Source: Streptomyces diastatochromogenes (GTDB lineage: Bacteria; Actinomycetota; Actinomycetes; Streptomycetales; Streptomycetaceae). Taken from it: a DNA stretch of 64,000 nucleotides. The notes under the pieces are model-generated. The model was given only the letters and a program-made list of their open reading frames with translations. It was not told the DNA's origin and did not search any database. Each line of letters opens with the position of its first letter. Positions within the stretch are counted from its first letter, which is position 1. The stretch spans positions 6,324,001 to 6,388,000 of the forward strand of contig JAPTYK010000001.1 in assembly GCA_026913215.1 (NCBI GenBank). The letters run 5' to 3'. Shown here piece after piece: positions 9,712-18,636 of this stretch. A program made the translations under genes and the position numbers.

Positions 9712-9914
9712 ATGGCCAAGGTGAACATCGCGCTCGACGCCGAACTCGTCGTGGAAGTCATGGTCCTGGCCGGAATCGGCAACCCCAGGACGCCGTCGAG
9801 GCCGTCGTCCGCGACTACATCGCCCGCGGCCACCGCACCGAGGCGCGGGCCGTCAGCCGCGACGAGCCCCGGCACCCCGGCGAGATCGTCCCGCCGGAAC
9901 CCCCGCAGGGATAG
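9712..9914 (+). CDS. VapB-family antitoxin-like protein, frameshifted, no toxin partner
   Basis: Small protein of about 67 residues. It begins MAKVNIALDAELVVEVM, the ribbon-helix-helix pattern of type II VapB antitoxins. After a frameshift near 9782 it continues QDAVEAVVRDYIARGHRTEA and ends EIVPPEPPQG. No PIN-domain VapC toxin gene follows on either strand; the next frames belong to a short hypothetical gene and a transporter. It may be an orphan antitoxin or a small DNA-binding regulator. The start lies 6 bp after a TACGTT box. Confidence 0.7.
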
Positions 9915-10092
9915 GCCCCCTTTCCGCCAACCGCCGCGTCCGCTCCGCCAGTTCCGTGATGCCGATGCCGATGCCGTCGAAGCCGAAGACGGCGCTGCGC
10001 ACCCGGTCCCGCAGCGGCTCCGACCACCGCGGCGGGATCGCGGCCGCGCCGCCCAGGATCCGGTCCCAGAGCCCTCCGTCCGTGCCACCCAT
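9853..10092 (-). CDS. Small hypothetical protein
   Basis: Short frame beginning MGGTDGGLWDRILGG and continuing FGFDGIGIGITELAER. The composition and third-position GC bias look coding, and GGAGG lies directly before the ATG, though the spacing is unusually short. I do not recognise a family. The true end is uncertain, because nearby frames suggest another frameshift and the observed frame runs about 60 bp into the 3' end of the VapB-like gene on the other strand. Confidence 0.35.
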   Translation of the reverse strand: MGGTDGGLWDRILGGAAAIPPRWSEPLRDRVRSAVFGFDGIGIGITELAERTRRLAERGPIPAGVPAGRSRRGAGARRG

Positions 10093-10210
10093 ACCTCCGG
10101 TGTACCGAATCCGACGGCCGGGCGCGCGCCGCCCCGGCCCCGGGCGGCTCCGCGCCGCGCCGGGCGTGCCGAATCCCCGGGGCTCCGCGCCGCGCCGCGT
10201 GCGCCGGTCC

Positions 10211-11872
10211 TCACTCCCGGGCGGCTCCGCGCCGGTCCGGGCCTTCGCCGCCCGTCGCAGCCGGGAGTGGCGGTCGCCGCCCTGCTCGCTCATCGCCTCT
10301 CCGACCATGCTCCGCACCGCGTCCCGGAGCCCGTGCAGGGCGGGTGCCGGGCAGGGCCCGCCCCGGGTCCTCCCGCAGCTCCCGCAGCAGCGCGAAGCAC
10401 AGCACCAGCATCACGACCACGAACGGCAGCGCCACCAGGATGGTCGCCGTCTGCAGCGACTTCAGACCGCCCGCCACGAGCAGCACCGCCGCCACGGCGG
10501 CCATCAGGACGCCCCAGGTCACCACCAGCCAGGTCGGCGGGTGGAGCGCGCCGCGGCTCGTCAGCGACCCCATCACCAGCGAGGCCGAGTCCGCGCTCGT
10601 GATGAAGTACGTCATCACCAGGAGCATCGCGAGGACCGAGGTCACCGTCCCGATCGGCAGCGCGTCCAGCATCGTGAACAGCGAGGCCTCGGCGCCGTCC
10701 TTCAGCGCCGTCGCCAGGTCCGCCGCGCCCGTCGACTCCAGCCGGATCGCGGTCCCGCCCATCACGCAGAACCACACCACCGTCGCCCCCGAGGGCACGA
10801 GCAGCACTCCCACCAGGAACTCCCGGATCGTCCGGCCGCGCGAGATCCGGGCGATGAAGGTGCCGACGAACGGCGCCCAGGACAGCCACCACGCCCAGTA
10901 GAAGATCGTCCACGCGCCCAGCCACTCGCGGTCGGTGAACGCGCCCGTGCGGCTGGCCATCGGCAGCAGCTGGTCCAGATAGCCGCCGACGGAGGCCGGG
11001 ACGGTGTCCAGGATGTAGACGGTCGGGCCGAGCAGGAACACGAACAGCATCAGACAGGCCGCGAGGACGATGTTGATCGTGGACAGCCACTTCACGCCCT
11101 TGTGCAGCCCGGAGAACGCGGACAGGACGAAGGCCGCCGACAGCGCCACGATGATGATCAGCTGCGTGGCCGTCGAGTTCTCCACGTCCATCGTCAGGTT
11201 CAGCCCCTCGGCGACCTGGAGGGCGCCGAGCCCCAGGCTCGTCGCCGTGCCGAACACCGTCGCGAACACCGCCAGCAGGTCGATCGCCTTGCCCGGCCAG
11301 GACTCCGCCCGGCGCGCCCCCATCAGCGGCACGAACGCGGAGCTCAGCCGGTTGCCCCGGCCCTTGCGGAAGCCCGCGTACGCCAGCGCCAGACCCGCGA
11401 TGCCGTAGATCGCCCACGGCGTCAGCGTCCAGTGGAAGAAGGAGTACTCCAGGGCCGTGCGGGCCGCCGCGCCCGTCCCCGCCGGGACCCCGCTCGCCGG
11501 TGGAGGGTTCAGGAAGTGCGTCAGCGGCTCCCCGACCCCGTAGAACATCAGGCCGATGCCCATGCCGGCGCTGAACATCATCGCGATCCACGCCAGGTTC
11601 GTGAACTCCGGCTCCGAGTCGTCCGCGCCCAGCCTGATCCGGCCGAAGCGGCTCAGCGCGATCACCACGCACAGCACCAGGAAGGTGTCCGCGGCGACCA
11701 CGAACAACCAGGCGAAGTTGGCCAGCACCCACTGCAGGGCGGTGGAGGAGGCGCTGTCGAAGGAGTCCTCGCCGAGCGCCGCCCAGCCGACGACCGCGAC
11801 GACCGCGGCGACCCCGATCCCGATGACCTTGCCGTCCGGCGTGCCGTCCGGAACGATCTTTTCCGTGCTCAT
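10211..11872 (-). CDS. BCCT family transporter (betaine/choline/carnitine type)
   Basis: Polytopic membrane transporter of about 550 residues with twelve predicted helices. It contains the family hallmarks GMGIGLMFYGVGEPL in helix 3, the aromatic WTLTPWAIYG segment and the tryptophan-rich FYWAWWLSWAPFVGTFIARISRGRTIREF, followed by TYFITSADSASLVM. It would import a quaternary ammonium osmoprotectant by Na+ or H+ coupling. The membrane part is intact. The hydrophilic tail after about residue 500 is frame-ambiguous, so the stop at 10211 is provisional. It is divergent from the glycerate kinase. Confidence 0.9.
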   Translation of the reverse strand: MSTEKIVPDGTPDGKVIGIGVAAVVAVVGWAALGEDSFDSASSTALQWVLANFAWLFVVAADTFLVLCVVIALSRFGRIRLGADDSEPEFTNLAWIAMMFSAGMGIGLMFYGVGEPLTHFLNPPPASGVPAGTGAAARTALEYSFFHWTLTPWAIYGIAGLALAYAGFRKGRGNRLSSAFVPLMGARRAESWPGKAIDLLAVFATVFGTATSLGLGALQVAEGLNLTMDVENSTATQLIIIVALSAAFVLSAFSGLHKGVKWLSTINIVLAACLMLFVFLLGPTVYILDTVPASVGGYLDQLLPMASRTGAFTDREWLGAWTIFYWAWWLSWAPFVGTFIARISRGRTIREFLVGVLLVPSGATVVWFCVMGGTAIRLESTGAADLATALKDGAEASLFTMLDALPIGTVTSVLAMLLVMTYFITSADSASLVMGSLTSRGALHPPTWLVVTWGVLMAAVAAVLLVAGGLKSLQTATILVALPFVVVMLVLCFALLRELREDPGRALPGTRPARAPGRGAEHGRRGDERAGRRPPLPAATGGEGPDRRGAARE

Positions 11873-11984
11873 GCGACCCCACTATGGTGCGGAATATCGC
11901 TTTATCAGGGGGTGGCACGCCGTCCGGACGTACGGATAGGGTCAGCCTCGGCGCGACTGCACGTTCGAAAGCAAGGGATGCAAG

Positions 11985-13130
11985 GTGACGGACGGAGCAG
12001 CAACTCAGGTCGCTCACGTGCTCGTGGCGGCCGACAAGTTCAAGGGCTCGCTCACGGCCGTACAGGTCGCGGAGCGGGTCACAGCAGGACTGCGACGGGT
12101 CGTCCCGGAGCTCACGGTCGAGACCCTGCCCGTCGCGGACGGCGGCGACGGCACCGTCGCGGCGGCCGTCGCGGCCGGTTTCGAGCGGCGCGAGGTCCGC
12201 GTGACGGGCCCGCTCGGCGAGCCGGTCACCGCGGCGTACGCGCTGCGCGGCACCACCGCGGTCGTCGAGATGGCGGAGGCCTCGGGCCTCCAGCTCCTCC
12301 CGCCCGGCGTGTTCGCCCCGCTGACGGCGACCACGTACGGCTCCGGAGAGCTGCTCCGCGCCGCCCTCGACGCCGGTGCGACCACCCTCGTCTTCGGCGT
12401 CGGCGGCAGCGCCACCACCGACGGCGGCGCCGGCATGCTCGCCGCGCTCGGCGCCCGCTTCCTCGACGCGGCCGGCGAGCCCGTCGGCCCCGGCGGCGCG
12501 GCCCTGGCCGACCTCGCCACGGCCGACCTCGGCGGCCTCGACCCCGCTTCGCCTCGGTCGACCTCATCCTCGCGAGCGACGTCGACAACCCGCTCACCGG
12601 CCCCAAGGGCGCGCCCGCCGTCTACGGCCCGCAGAAGGGCGCCACCCGGACGACGTCCGCACCCTCGACGCCGCCCTCGCCCACTTCGCCACCGTCCTGG
12701 AGAAGGCCGTCGGGCCGCGCGCCGCCGAGGCGGCCGTCGCGCCCGGCGCCGGCGGCGCGGGCGGCATCGGCTACGGCGCGCTCATCCTCGGCGCGAGCTT
12801 CCGGCCCGGCATCGAGCTGATGCTGGAGGTCCTCGGCTTCGCCCCGCTCTGGAGCGCGCCACCCTCGTCGTCACCGGCGAGGGCTCCTCGACGAGCAGAC
12901 CCTCCACGGCAAGGCCCCGGCCGGCGTCGCCGCCGCCGCCCGTGCCGCCGGCAAGGAGGTCGTCGCGGTCTGCGGCCGCCTCGCCCTGCCCCGGAGGCCC
13001 TCGGCACGGCCGGCATCCGCCGCGCGTACCCCTCGCGGAGCTGGAGCCGGACCCGGCGAAGTCCATGGCGAACGCGGGCCCGCTCCTGGAGGACGTGGCG
13101 GCGAACATCGCGCGCGACTTCCTCGCGTAG
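11985..13130 (+). CDS. Glycerate kinase, frameshifted
   Basis: GlxK-type kinase that phosphorylates D-glycerate. It has the N-terminal LVAADKFKGSLTA, PVADGGDGT and the GSATTDGGAGML loop, then in other frames SDVDNPLTGPKGA, AVYGPQKGAT, TGEG and GKAPAGVAAAAR. At 12541 the run CCCC must be CCCCC, and at 12650 CCC must be CCCC, to restore the frame; further shifts lie near 12860-12905 and 13000. Joined length is about 383 residues, normal for the family. The GTG at 11985 is preceded by a weak AAGG. A TAGGGT -10-like box lies at 11937. Confidence 0.9.
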   Translation: MTDGAATQVAHVLVAADKFKGSLTAVQVAERVTAGLRRVVPELTVETLPVADGGDGTVAAAVAAGFERREVRVTGPLGEPVTAAYALRGTTAVVEMAEASGLQLLPPGVFAPLTATTYGSGELLRAALDAGATTLVFGVGGSATTDGGAGMLAALGARFLDAAGEPVGPGGAALADLATADLGGLDPASPRSTSSSRATSTTRSPAPRARPPSTARRRAPPGRRPHPRRRPRPLRHRPGEGRRAARRRGGRRARRRRRGRHRLRRAHPRRELPARHRADAGGPRLRPALERATLVVTGEGSSTSRPSTARPRPASPPPPVPPARRSSRSAAASPCPGGPRHGRHPPRVPLAELEPDPAKSMANAGPLLEDVAANIARDFLA

Positions 13131-13199
13131 GACTCCGCCGCGGGCCCCGGCCCGGAAGAACGTCACCCGCCCGAAACACGGCGGTGTGAAGCTCGCTCC

Positions 13200-14195
13200 A
13201 TGACTGCTGCACGCATCGAGGAGAACCGCTCCACCCCGCCTCCCCGACCTGCTCGGCGCCTACCACCTGGCCAACCGGGCCGAGCGGGGAGGGCCGTCGC
13301 GGGCGTCGCCGGGCTCGCGGCCGTATACCGGGCCGAGGCCGAGGACCCCGTCGGCGCGTTCGCCGCGGACACGGTGCTGCTCGCCACTCCGGCGGGGGCG
13401 GAGGAGCCGGCCGGCTGCGTCGTGCTCAAGGCCCCGAGGAGGGCCGCGCGCCCGAGATCAAGCGGCTCTGGGTGGCGCCCGGGGCCCGGCGGAAGGGGCT
13501 CGCGAGGGCCCTCATGACCGAGGCCCTGCGCCGGGCCGCCGCCTCCGGGGCGCCCGTCGTGCGCCTGACGGTCTGGAAGGGGCGGGAGGAGCCGCTCGCG
13601 CTCTACCGGAGCCTCGGGTTCGCGATCGTGGAGTCCTGGGACGCGCGTCCGGACCTCCTGTGCCTGGAGCGGCCGCTCGACGTCGTCGAGCGGCTCACCC
13701 CAGGGCCGTACGGGCCCACGCCGGGGCCGGGCTCGCCGCGCTCCTCGTGGACGCCGTCGACGGCGGGGCCTCCGTGGGCTTCCTGGCGCCCCTGGAGACC
13801 GCCGAGGCGGCCGCCTGGTGGTCCCGCGTCGCCGAGGAGGCCGCGGAGGGCGTACGGGACGTCTGGGCCGCCCACGGCCCCGACGGGCGGCTCAGCGGGT
13901 CGTCACCCTCGTCCGCTCCGGCGCGGCCAACGGCCGGCACCGCGGCGAGATCGCCCGGCTCCTCGTCCACCGCTCCGCCCGCGGCCGGGGCCTCGGGCGG
14001 CGGCTGCTCGCCACGGTCGAGGCCCACGCCGCCGCCACCGGCCTCGCCCTGCTCGTCCTGGACACCCAGACCGGCAGCCCGGCCGAGCGCCTCTACCGGG
14101 GCGCGGGCTGGACCGCCGCCGGGACGATCCCGGACTACGCCGCCGACCCGGCCGGCACCCTCCGCGCCACCACGCTCTACTACAAGCGCCTCTAG
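13200..14195 (+). CDS. Tandem GNAT acetyltransferase, frameshifted
   Basis: Two GNAT-type domains appear in series. The first has EIKRLWVAPGARRKGLARALMTEA and ends in LYRSLGFAIVESWDARPD. The second has GEIARLLVHRSARGRGLGRRLLATV and LYRGAGWTAAGTIPDYA, ending YYKRL. Between them (CLERPLDVVERLTP) I find no stop or obvious new start, so a single fused protein of about 333 residues is likely. Frameshifts near 13240, 13440, 13720 and 13905 make this less certain; two adjacent genes remain possible. Acetyl acceptor unknown. A strong terminator follows. Confidence 0.7.
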
Positions 14196-14203
14196 GGCAT
14201 GGA

Positions 14204-14240
14204 AAAGGGCCCGGGAGGCGATGCGCCTCCCGGGCCCTTT
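14204..14240. terminator. Bidirectional hairpin terminator
   Basis: Perfect 17-bp inverted repeat (AAAGGGCCCGGGAGGCG and its complement) around a 3-base loop. It lies between the convergent ends of the GNAT gene and pssA. The stem ends in AAA on one side and TTT on the other, so it can serve both strands. Confidence 0.85.
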
Positions 14241-14259
14241 CCGTACGCCGTCTCGTCCG

Positions 14260-15132
14260 TTACGGCAGCTGTGCCGCCCGCGCCTCCCGGCTCTCACGCC
14301 GGTTGTCGCGGAAGGTGTTCACGCGCCGGGCCGTCGCGAAGAGGGGGATCACGGCGCCCAGCACGACCTGCAGCGCGCAGCCGGTCTGGAGCAGGAACGC
14401 CCCGCCCGGCGCGTCGAACGCCCAGGCCGCCAGCATGGCCATCGCGCCGACGATCCAGCTGAGCATCGCCACCGCGAGGACGCCCCGCGGCTTCGGGTAC
14501 TCGACCCGGCTGACCATCAGCCACGCCACTCCGATGATCGCGAGCAGCGTCGGGATGAAGGGCAGCTCCAGGAGCACGATCGAGACGACCGTCAGCGCGC
14601 CGAAGGGGCTCGGCATGCCCTGGAACATGCCGTCCTTCATCGTCACGCAGGAGAAGCGGGCCAGCCGTAGGACGACCGCGAGCAGCACCACGATCGCGGC
14701 GACCGCCGAGACCTTCTGCTGTGCGTCGTCCGCGACCATGCCGTACACGAGCACGAAGTAGGCCGGGGCCAGACCGAAGCTGATCAGGTCCGACAGGTTG
14801 TCGAGCTCGGCGCCCATCGGCGAGCTGCGGAGCTTGCGCGCCACGATGCCGTCGAAGAGGTCGAAGATCGCCGCGGCCAGCATCAGGATCACGGCGGTGG
14901 CGGCGCTGTTGCGCGCCATGCCGGTCTCGCTGCTGCCGGTGAGGTGCGGGATGAGGATGCCGGTGGTGGTGAAGTACACCGCCATGAAGCCGCACGTGGC
15001 GTTACCGAGCGTGAGGGCGTCCGCTATGGACAGCCTCAGCGACAGCGGCATCTCCTCGGCTTCTTCGGCCGCCTCCGCCTCGGCGTCGGCGACCCAGTCG
15101 GCAGCTCGTGTGTCGGGATCAATCACGGTCAA
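14260..15132 (-). CDS. pssA: CDP-diacylglycerol-serine O-phosphatidyltransferase
   Basis: Integral membrane enzyme that joins CDP-diacylglycerol and serine to make phosphatidylserine. The CDP-alcohol phosphotransferase signature is complete at residues 91-115 (DLFDGIVAR, then G107, D111 and D115). Several hydrophobic helices follow. The frame is intact at 290 residues. The start is a TTG at 15132, with a GTG two codons later as the alternative; either overlaps the psd stop, so translation is coupled. Its product is the substrate of the decarboxylase encoded just upstream. Confidence 0.92.
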   Translation of the reverse strand: MTVIDPDTRAADWVADAEAEAAEEAEEMPLSLRLSIADALTLGNATCGFMAVYFTTTGILIPHLTGSSETGMARNSAATAVILMLAAAIFDLFDGIVARKLRSSPMGAELDNLSDLISFGLAPAYFVLVYGMVADDAQQKVSAVAAIVVLLAVVLRLARFSCVTMKDGMFQGMPSPFGALTVVSIVLLELPFIPTLLAIIGVAWLMVSRVEYPKPRGVLAVAMLSWIVGAMAMLAAWAFDAPGGAFLLQTGCALQVVLGAVIPLFATARRVNTFRDNRRESREARAAQLP

Positions 15133-15775
15133 TGCGAGTCACCCCCGCTGTGGTGGTCTGGCCGACCTCGACCGCGACCTCGACGCCCTCGGGGAGGTAG
15201 ATGTCGACGCGCGAGCCGAAGCGGATCAGACCGATACGGTCACCCTGTTCGACCTTCGTCCCCTGCGGGATGTACGGCACGATCCGCCGGGCGACGGCGC
15301 CCGCGATCTGGATCATCTCGATGTCGCCGAGCTCGGTGTCGAAGTGCCAGACAACGCGCTCGTTGTTCTCGCTCTCCTTGTTGAACGCCGGGACGAACCC
15401 ACCGGGGACGTGTTCCACGGACGTCACCGTGCCGGCCAGCGGCGCGCGGTTGACGTGGACGTTCAGCGGGCTCATGAAGATGGCGACCCGGGTCCGTCCG
15501 TCCTTCCACGGCATGATGCTCTGCACCACACCGTCGGCGGGGGAGATGACCCGGCCCTGAGCGATCTCACGCTCGGGGTCGCGGAAGAACCACAGCATGC
15601 CGGCCGCGAGCGCGGTGGTCGGCACGGCGATGGCCGCGGCACGCCTCGACCTGCGGGAGCGCGCGAGGCTGAGTGCCGCGGTGGCGACGGTCGGCAGAAG
15701 CCACGGCGATGCTCCGCGAGCGATGCGAGTGCCCTTGAGGCTGTCGCGGTGTGCAGAGGTTTGGCTGTGGGGCAT
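15119..15775 (-). CDS. psd: Phosphatidylserine decarboxylase (short form)
   Basis: Membrane-associated proenzyme that converts phosphatidylserine to phosphatidylethanolamine. The protein is about 218 residues, the short Psd type. I chose the ATG at 15775 (MPHSQTSAHRDS), preceded by GAAGG. A basic, Arg-rich stretch is followed by a hydrophobic helix, then SPADGVVQSI, MSPLNVHVNRAP and the self-cleavage site in RFGSRVDIYLP, where the serine becomes the pyruvoyl cofactor. The frame is intact. It is the first gene of a two-gene operon with pssA. Confidence 0.92.
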   Translation of the reverse strand: MPHSQTSAHRDSLKGTRIARGASPWLLPTVATAALSLARSRRSRRAAAIAVPTTALAAGMLWFFRDPEREIAQGRVISPADGVVQSIMPWKDGRTRVAIFMSPLNVHVNRAPLAGTVTSVEHVPGGFVPAFNKESENNERVVWHFDTELGDIEMIQIAGAVARRIVPYIPQGTKVEQGDRIGLIRFGSRVDIYLPEGVEVAVEVGQTTTAGVTRIDRD

Positions 15776-15944
15776 GGATGACCTTCGTAGCGGATGATGC
15801 CGCACTGGCAACGGGGGACGGCGGCTTTCCGGCGATGCTATCGGTTGCGGGGCGCAACTGGGCAAGCCAGGAACCGAGTCGACGGCCGGAAGACGAACAC
15901 GGGGTGTGATCTTCTTCGCGGCCGAACCGACTCAAAAGCGACAT

Positions 15945-17150
15945 TCAGCCCTGGAATCGGTACTCCTCCAGGAGCCGGCGACCAATGATCATTTTCTGGA
16001 TCTCGGCGGTACCTTCACCGATGAGCAGCATCGGCGCCTCGCGGTAGAGCCGCTCGATCTCGTACTCCTTCGAGAAGCCGTAGCCGCCGTGGATGCGGAA
16101 GGCATCCTCCACGACCTCCTTGCAGTACTCGGAGGCGAGGTACTTCGCCATCCCTGCTTCGAGGTCGTTTCGTTCCCCAGAGTCCTTTTTGCGTGCTGCA
16201 TTCACCATCATGGCATGGGCGGCCTCGACCTTGGTAGCCATCTCGGCCAGCTTGAACTGAATGGCCTGGTGCTGGGCGATCGCCTTGCCGAAAGTGTGAC
16301 GTTGCTGGGCATAAGAGACACCCAGTTCGAAAGCACGCTGCGCGACGCCGCAACCACGGGCCGCCACGTTCACGCGGCCGACCTCGACGCCGTCCATCAT
16401 TTGGTAAAACCCTCGGCCGGTGACCCCGCCGAGCACGCGATTGGCCGGAATGCGCAGTCCGTCCATGATGAGTTCGGTGGTGTCGACCCCCTTGTAACCC
16501 ATCTTGTCGATCTTGCCCGGAATCGTGAGGCCGGGGCGGACCTCTCCGAAGCCGGCCTCCTTCTCGACGAGGAAGGTCGTCATCGACTTGTGGGGGGCCG
16601 TGCCCTCGGGGTGTCCTTCGTCACTTCGGACGAGAACGGCCACCAGCGTTGACGTGCCGCCGTTCGTCAGCCACATCTTCTGGCCGTTGAGGACGTACTC
16701 CTCGCCGTCCTTGACCGCCTTCGAGGTGATCGCCGACACGTCCGAGCCGAGGCCCGGCTCCGACATCGAGAACGCGCCGCGCGTCTCGCCGGCCGCCATC
16801 CGCGGAAGGAAGTACTCCTTCTGCTCCTGGGTGCCGTGCTGCTTGAGCATGTACGCCACGATGAAGTGCGTGTTGATGATGCCGGAGACCGACATCCAGC
16901 CACGGGCGATCTCCTCCACGCACAGCGCGTAGGTCAGCAGCGACTCGCCCAGGCCCCCGTACTCCTCGGGGATCATCAGACCGAAGACGCCGAGCTCCTT
17001 GAGCCCGTCGACGATCTGCTGCGGGTACTCGTCGCGGTGCTCCAGCTCCGTCGCGACCGGGATGATCTCCTTGTCGACGAAGTCCCGCACGGTGGCGAGG
17101 ATCTCCTGCTGGACATCGGTCAGACCGTGGGTCTGGGCGAGTCGCGCCAT
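15945..17150 (-). CDS. Acyl-CoA dehydrogenase, probable methylsuccinyl-CoA dehydrogenase
   Basis: 401-residue flavoenzyme. Motifs include MIPEEYGGLG, the FAD/substrate segment FSMSEPGLGSDVSAI, KMWLTNGG, QRHTFGKAIAQHQAIQFKLA and IHGGYGFSKEYEIERLYREA, ending GEGTAEIQKMIIGRRL. As the last gene of the ethylmalonyl-CoA operon it most likely oxidises methylsuccinyl-CoA to mesaconyl-CoA. This assignment rests on context. The ATG at 17150 lies 3 bp after the hydratase stop. The frame is intact. The second half (about 16040-16640) has lower GC and codons such as GCA, AAA, TCT and CGA that are rare elsewhere in the window. Confidence 0.88.
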   Translation of the reverse strand: MARLAQTHGLTDVQQEILATVRDFVDKEIIPVATELEHRDEYPQQIVDGLKELGVFGLMIPEEYGGLGESLLTYALCVEEIARGWMSVSGIINTHFIVAYMLKQHGTQEQKEYFLPRMAAGETRGAFSMSEPGLGSDVSAITSKAVKDGEEYVLNGQKMWLTNGGTSTLVAVLVRSDEGHPEGTAPHKSMTTFLVEKEAGFGEVRPGLTIPGKIDKMGYKGVDTTELIMDGLRIPANRVLGGVTGRGFYQMMDGVEVGRVNVAARGCGVAQRAFELGVSYAQQRHTFGKAIAQHQAIQFKLAEMATKVEAAHAMMVNAARKKDSGERNDLEAGMAKYLASEYCKEVVEDAFRIHGGYGFSKEYEIERLYREAPMLLIGEGTAEIQKMIIGRRLLEEYRFQG

Positions 17151-17152
17151 GA

Positions 17153-17665
17153 CTACTTCCCCTGTTCCTTCAGCTCGGGGCGGCCGGGCTGCTCGCCGCC
17201 GCGCTCCTTGATGTACGTCTCGGTGGGGACCATCACCTTGCGGCGGAAGACGCACACCAGGGTGCCGTCCTGCTTGTAGCCCTTGGTCTCGACGTAGACG
17301 ATCCCGCGGTCGTTCTTCGACTTCGACGGGGTCTTGTCGAGGACCGTCGTCTCGCCGTAGATCGTGTCGCCGTGGAAGGTCGGCGCCACGTGCCGCAGCG
17401 ACTCGATCTCCAGGTTGGCGATGGCCTTGCCCGAGACGTCCGGCACGGACATGCCGAGCAGCAGCGAGTAGATGTAGTTGCCGACGACGACGTTCTTGCC
17501 GAAGTCCGTCGTGTTCTCGGCGTAATTCACATCCATGTGCAGCGGATGGTGGTTCATGGTGAGCAGACAGAAGAGGTGGTCGTCGTACTCGGTGACCGTC
17601 TTCCCGGGCCAGTGCTTGTAGACGGCGCCGACTTCGAACTCTTCGTAGGTGCGGCCGAACTGCAT
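17153..17665 (-). CDS. MaoC-type dehydratase, probable mesaconyl-CoA hydratase
   Basis: 170-residue hotdog-fold hydratase, intact. It starts MQFGRTYEEFEVGAVYKHWPG and contains the MaoC pattern with NHHPLHMDVNYA and GNYIYSLLLG. In the ethylmalonyl-CoA pathway this step hydrates mesaconyl-CoA to beta-methylmalyl-CoA, which the lyase encoded immediately upstream then splits. The start lies 5 bp after the lyase stop and the end is 3 bp from the dehydrogenase start, so it sits in a tight operon. Confidence 0.88.
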   Translation of the reverse strand: MQFGRTYEEFEVGAVYKHWPGKTVTEYDDHLFCLLTMNHHPLHMDVNYAENTTDFGKNVVVGNYIYSLLLGMSVPDVSGKAIANLEIESLRHVAPTFHGDTIYGETTVLDKTPSKSKNDRGIVYVETKGYKQDGTLVCVFRRKVMVPTETYIKERGGEQPGRPELKEQGK

Positions 17666-17670
17666 GGAAC

Positions 17671-18636
17671 TCAGGCCTCCGGGATCTCGAACTTGCTGGT
17701 GCGCTGCATGCCGGCGGCGCGGCCCTTGCCGGAGATGACCAGGGCCATCTTGCGGGAGGCCTCGTCGATCATCTCGTCGCCGAGCATCGCGGAGCCCTTC
17801 TTCCCGCCGGCCTCGGACGTGTAGTAGTCGTACGCGTCGAGGATCAGCTCGGCGTGGTCGTAGTCCTCCTGCGAGGGCGAGAAGATCTCGTTCGCGGCGG
17901 CGACCTGGTCCGGGTGCAGCACCCACTTGCCGTCGAAGCCGAGGGCCGCGGCGCGCCGCGCGACCGCCCGGTAGCCCTCCTGGTTGCGGATCTGCAGGTA
18001 GGGGCCGTCGATCGCCTGGAGGTTGTTGGCGCGGGCCGCCATCAGGATGCTCATCAGGATGTGGTGGTACGCGTCCGCCGGGTAGCCGGGCGGCTGCTCG
18101 CCCACGACGAGGGACTTCATGTTGATGGAGGCCATGAAGTCGGCCGGGCCGAAGATGATGGTCTCGACGCGCTGGGAGGCCTGCGCGATCGCGTTGACGT
18201 TGGTCAGGCCCTGGGCGTTCTCGATCTGCGCCTCGATGCCGATCTTGCCGACCTCGAAGCCCATGGTCTTCTCGATCTGCGTGAGCAGCAGGTCGAGGGC
18301 GACGATCTGCTGGGCGTCCTGGACCTTCGGCAGCATGATGCAGTCGAGGTTCTGGCCGGCGCCCTCGACGACCGTGACGACGTCGCGGTAGGTCCAGTGG
18401 GTCGTCCAGTCGTTGACGCGGACCACGCGGGTCTTGCCGGTCCAGTCGCCCTCGTTCAGGAACTTCACGATGGTGTGCCGGGCCTCGGGCTTGGCCAGCG
18501 GGGCGCACGCGTCCTCCAGGTCCAGGAAGACCTGGTCGGCCGCGAGGCCCTGGGCCTTCTCCAGGAAGCGCGGGTTGGAGCCGGGGACCGCCAGGCAGGA
18601 GCGGCGGGGGCGGAGCCGGTTCACGGGGCTGGTCAT
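17671..18636 (-). CDS. CitE/HpcH-type lyase, probable L-malyl-CoA/beta-methylmalyl-CoA lyase
   Basis: 321-residue TIM-barrel lyase, intact. It shows RRSCLAVPGSNPRF, the metal-site glutamates and aspartates in FLDLEDACAP, AQIENAQGL and IIFGPADFMASI, and KWVLHPDQV toward the end. In this pathway it cleaves beta-methylmalyl-CoA into glyoxylate and propionyl-CoA. The ATG at 18636 overlaps the mutase stop by 4 bp (ATGA), pointing to translational coupling. Confidence 0.9.
   Translation of the reverse strand: MTSPVNRLRPRRSCLAVPGSNPRFLEKAQGLAADQVFLDLEDACAPLAKPEARHTIVKFLNEGDWTGKTRVVRVNDWTTHWTYRDVVTVVEGAGQNLDCIMLPKVQDAQQIVALDLLLTQIEKTMGFEVGKIGIEAQIENAQGLTNVNAIAQASQRVETIIFGPADFMASINMKSLVVGEQPPGYPADAYHHILMSILMAARANNLQAIDGPYLQIRNQEGYRAVARRAAALGFDGKWVLHPDQVAAANEIFSPSQEDYDHAELILDAYDYYTSEAGGKKGSAMLGDEMIDEASRKMALVISGKGRAAGMQRTSKFEIPEA

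Noticed and set aside
10100..10250. Repeated GCGGCTCCGCGCCG motifs as a regulatory array
   Set aside because: Low-complexity GC-rich DNA in the frame-ambiguous tail of the BCCT gene; the copies are irregular and could be coding.
9956..12820. 954-residue open frame on the plus strand
   Set aside because: Antisense to the BCCT transporter and out of frame with glycerate kinase; its Arg/His/Gln-rich composition is that of a shadow frame.
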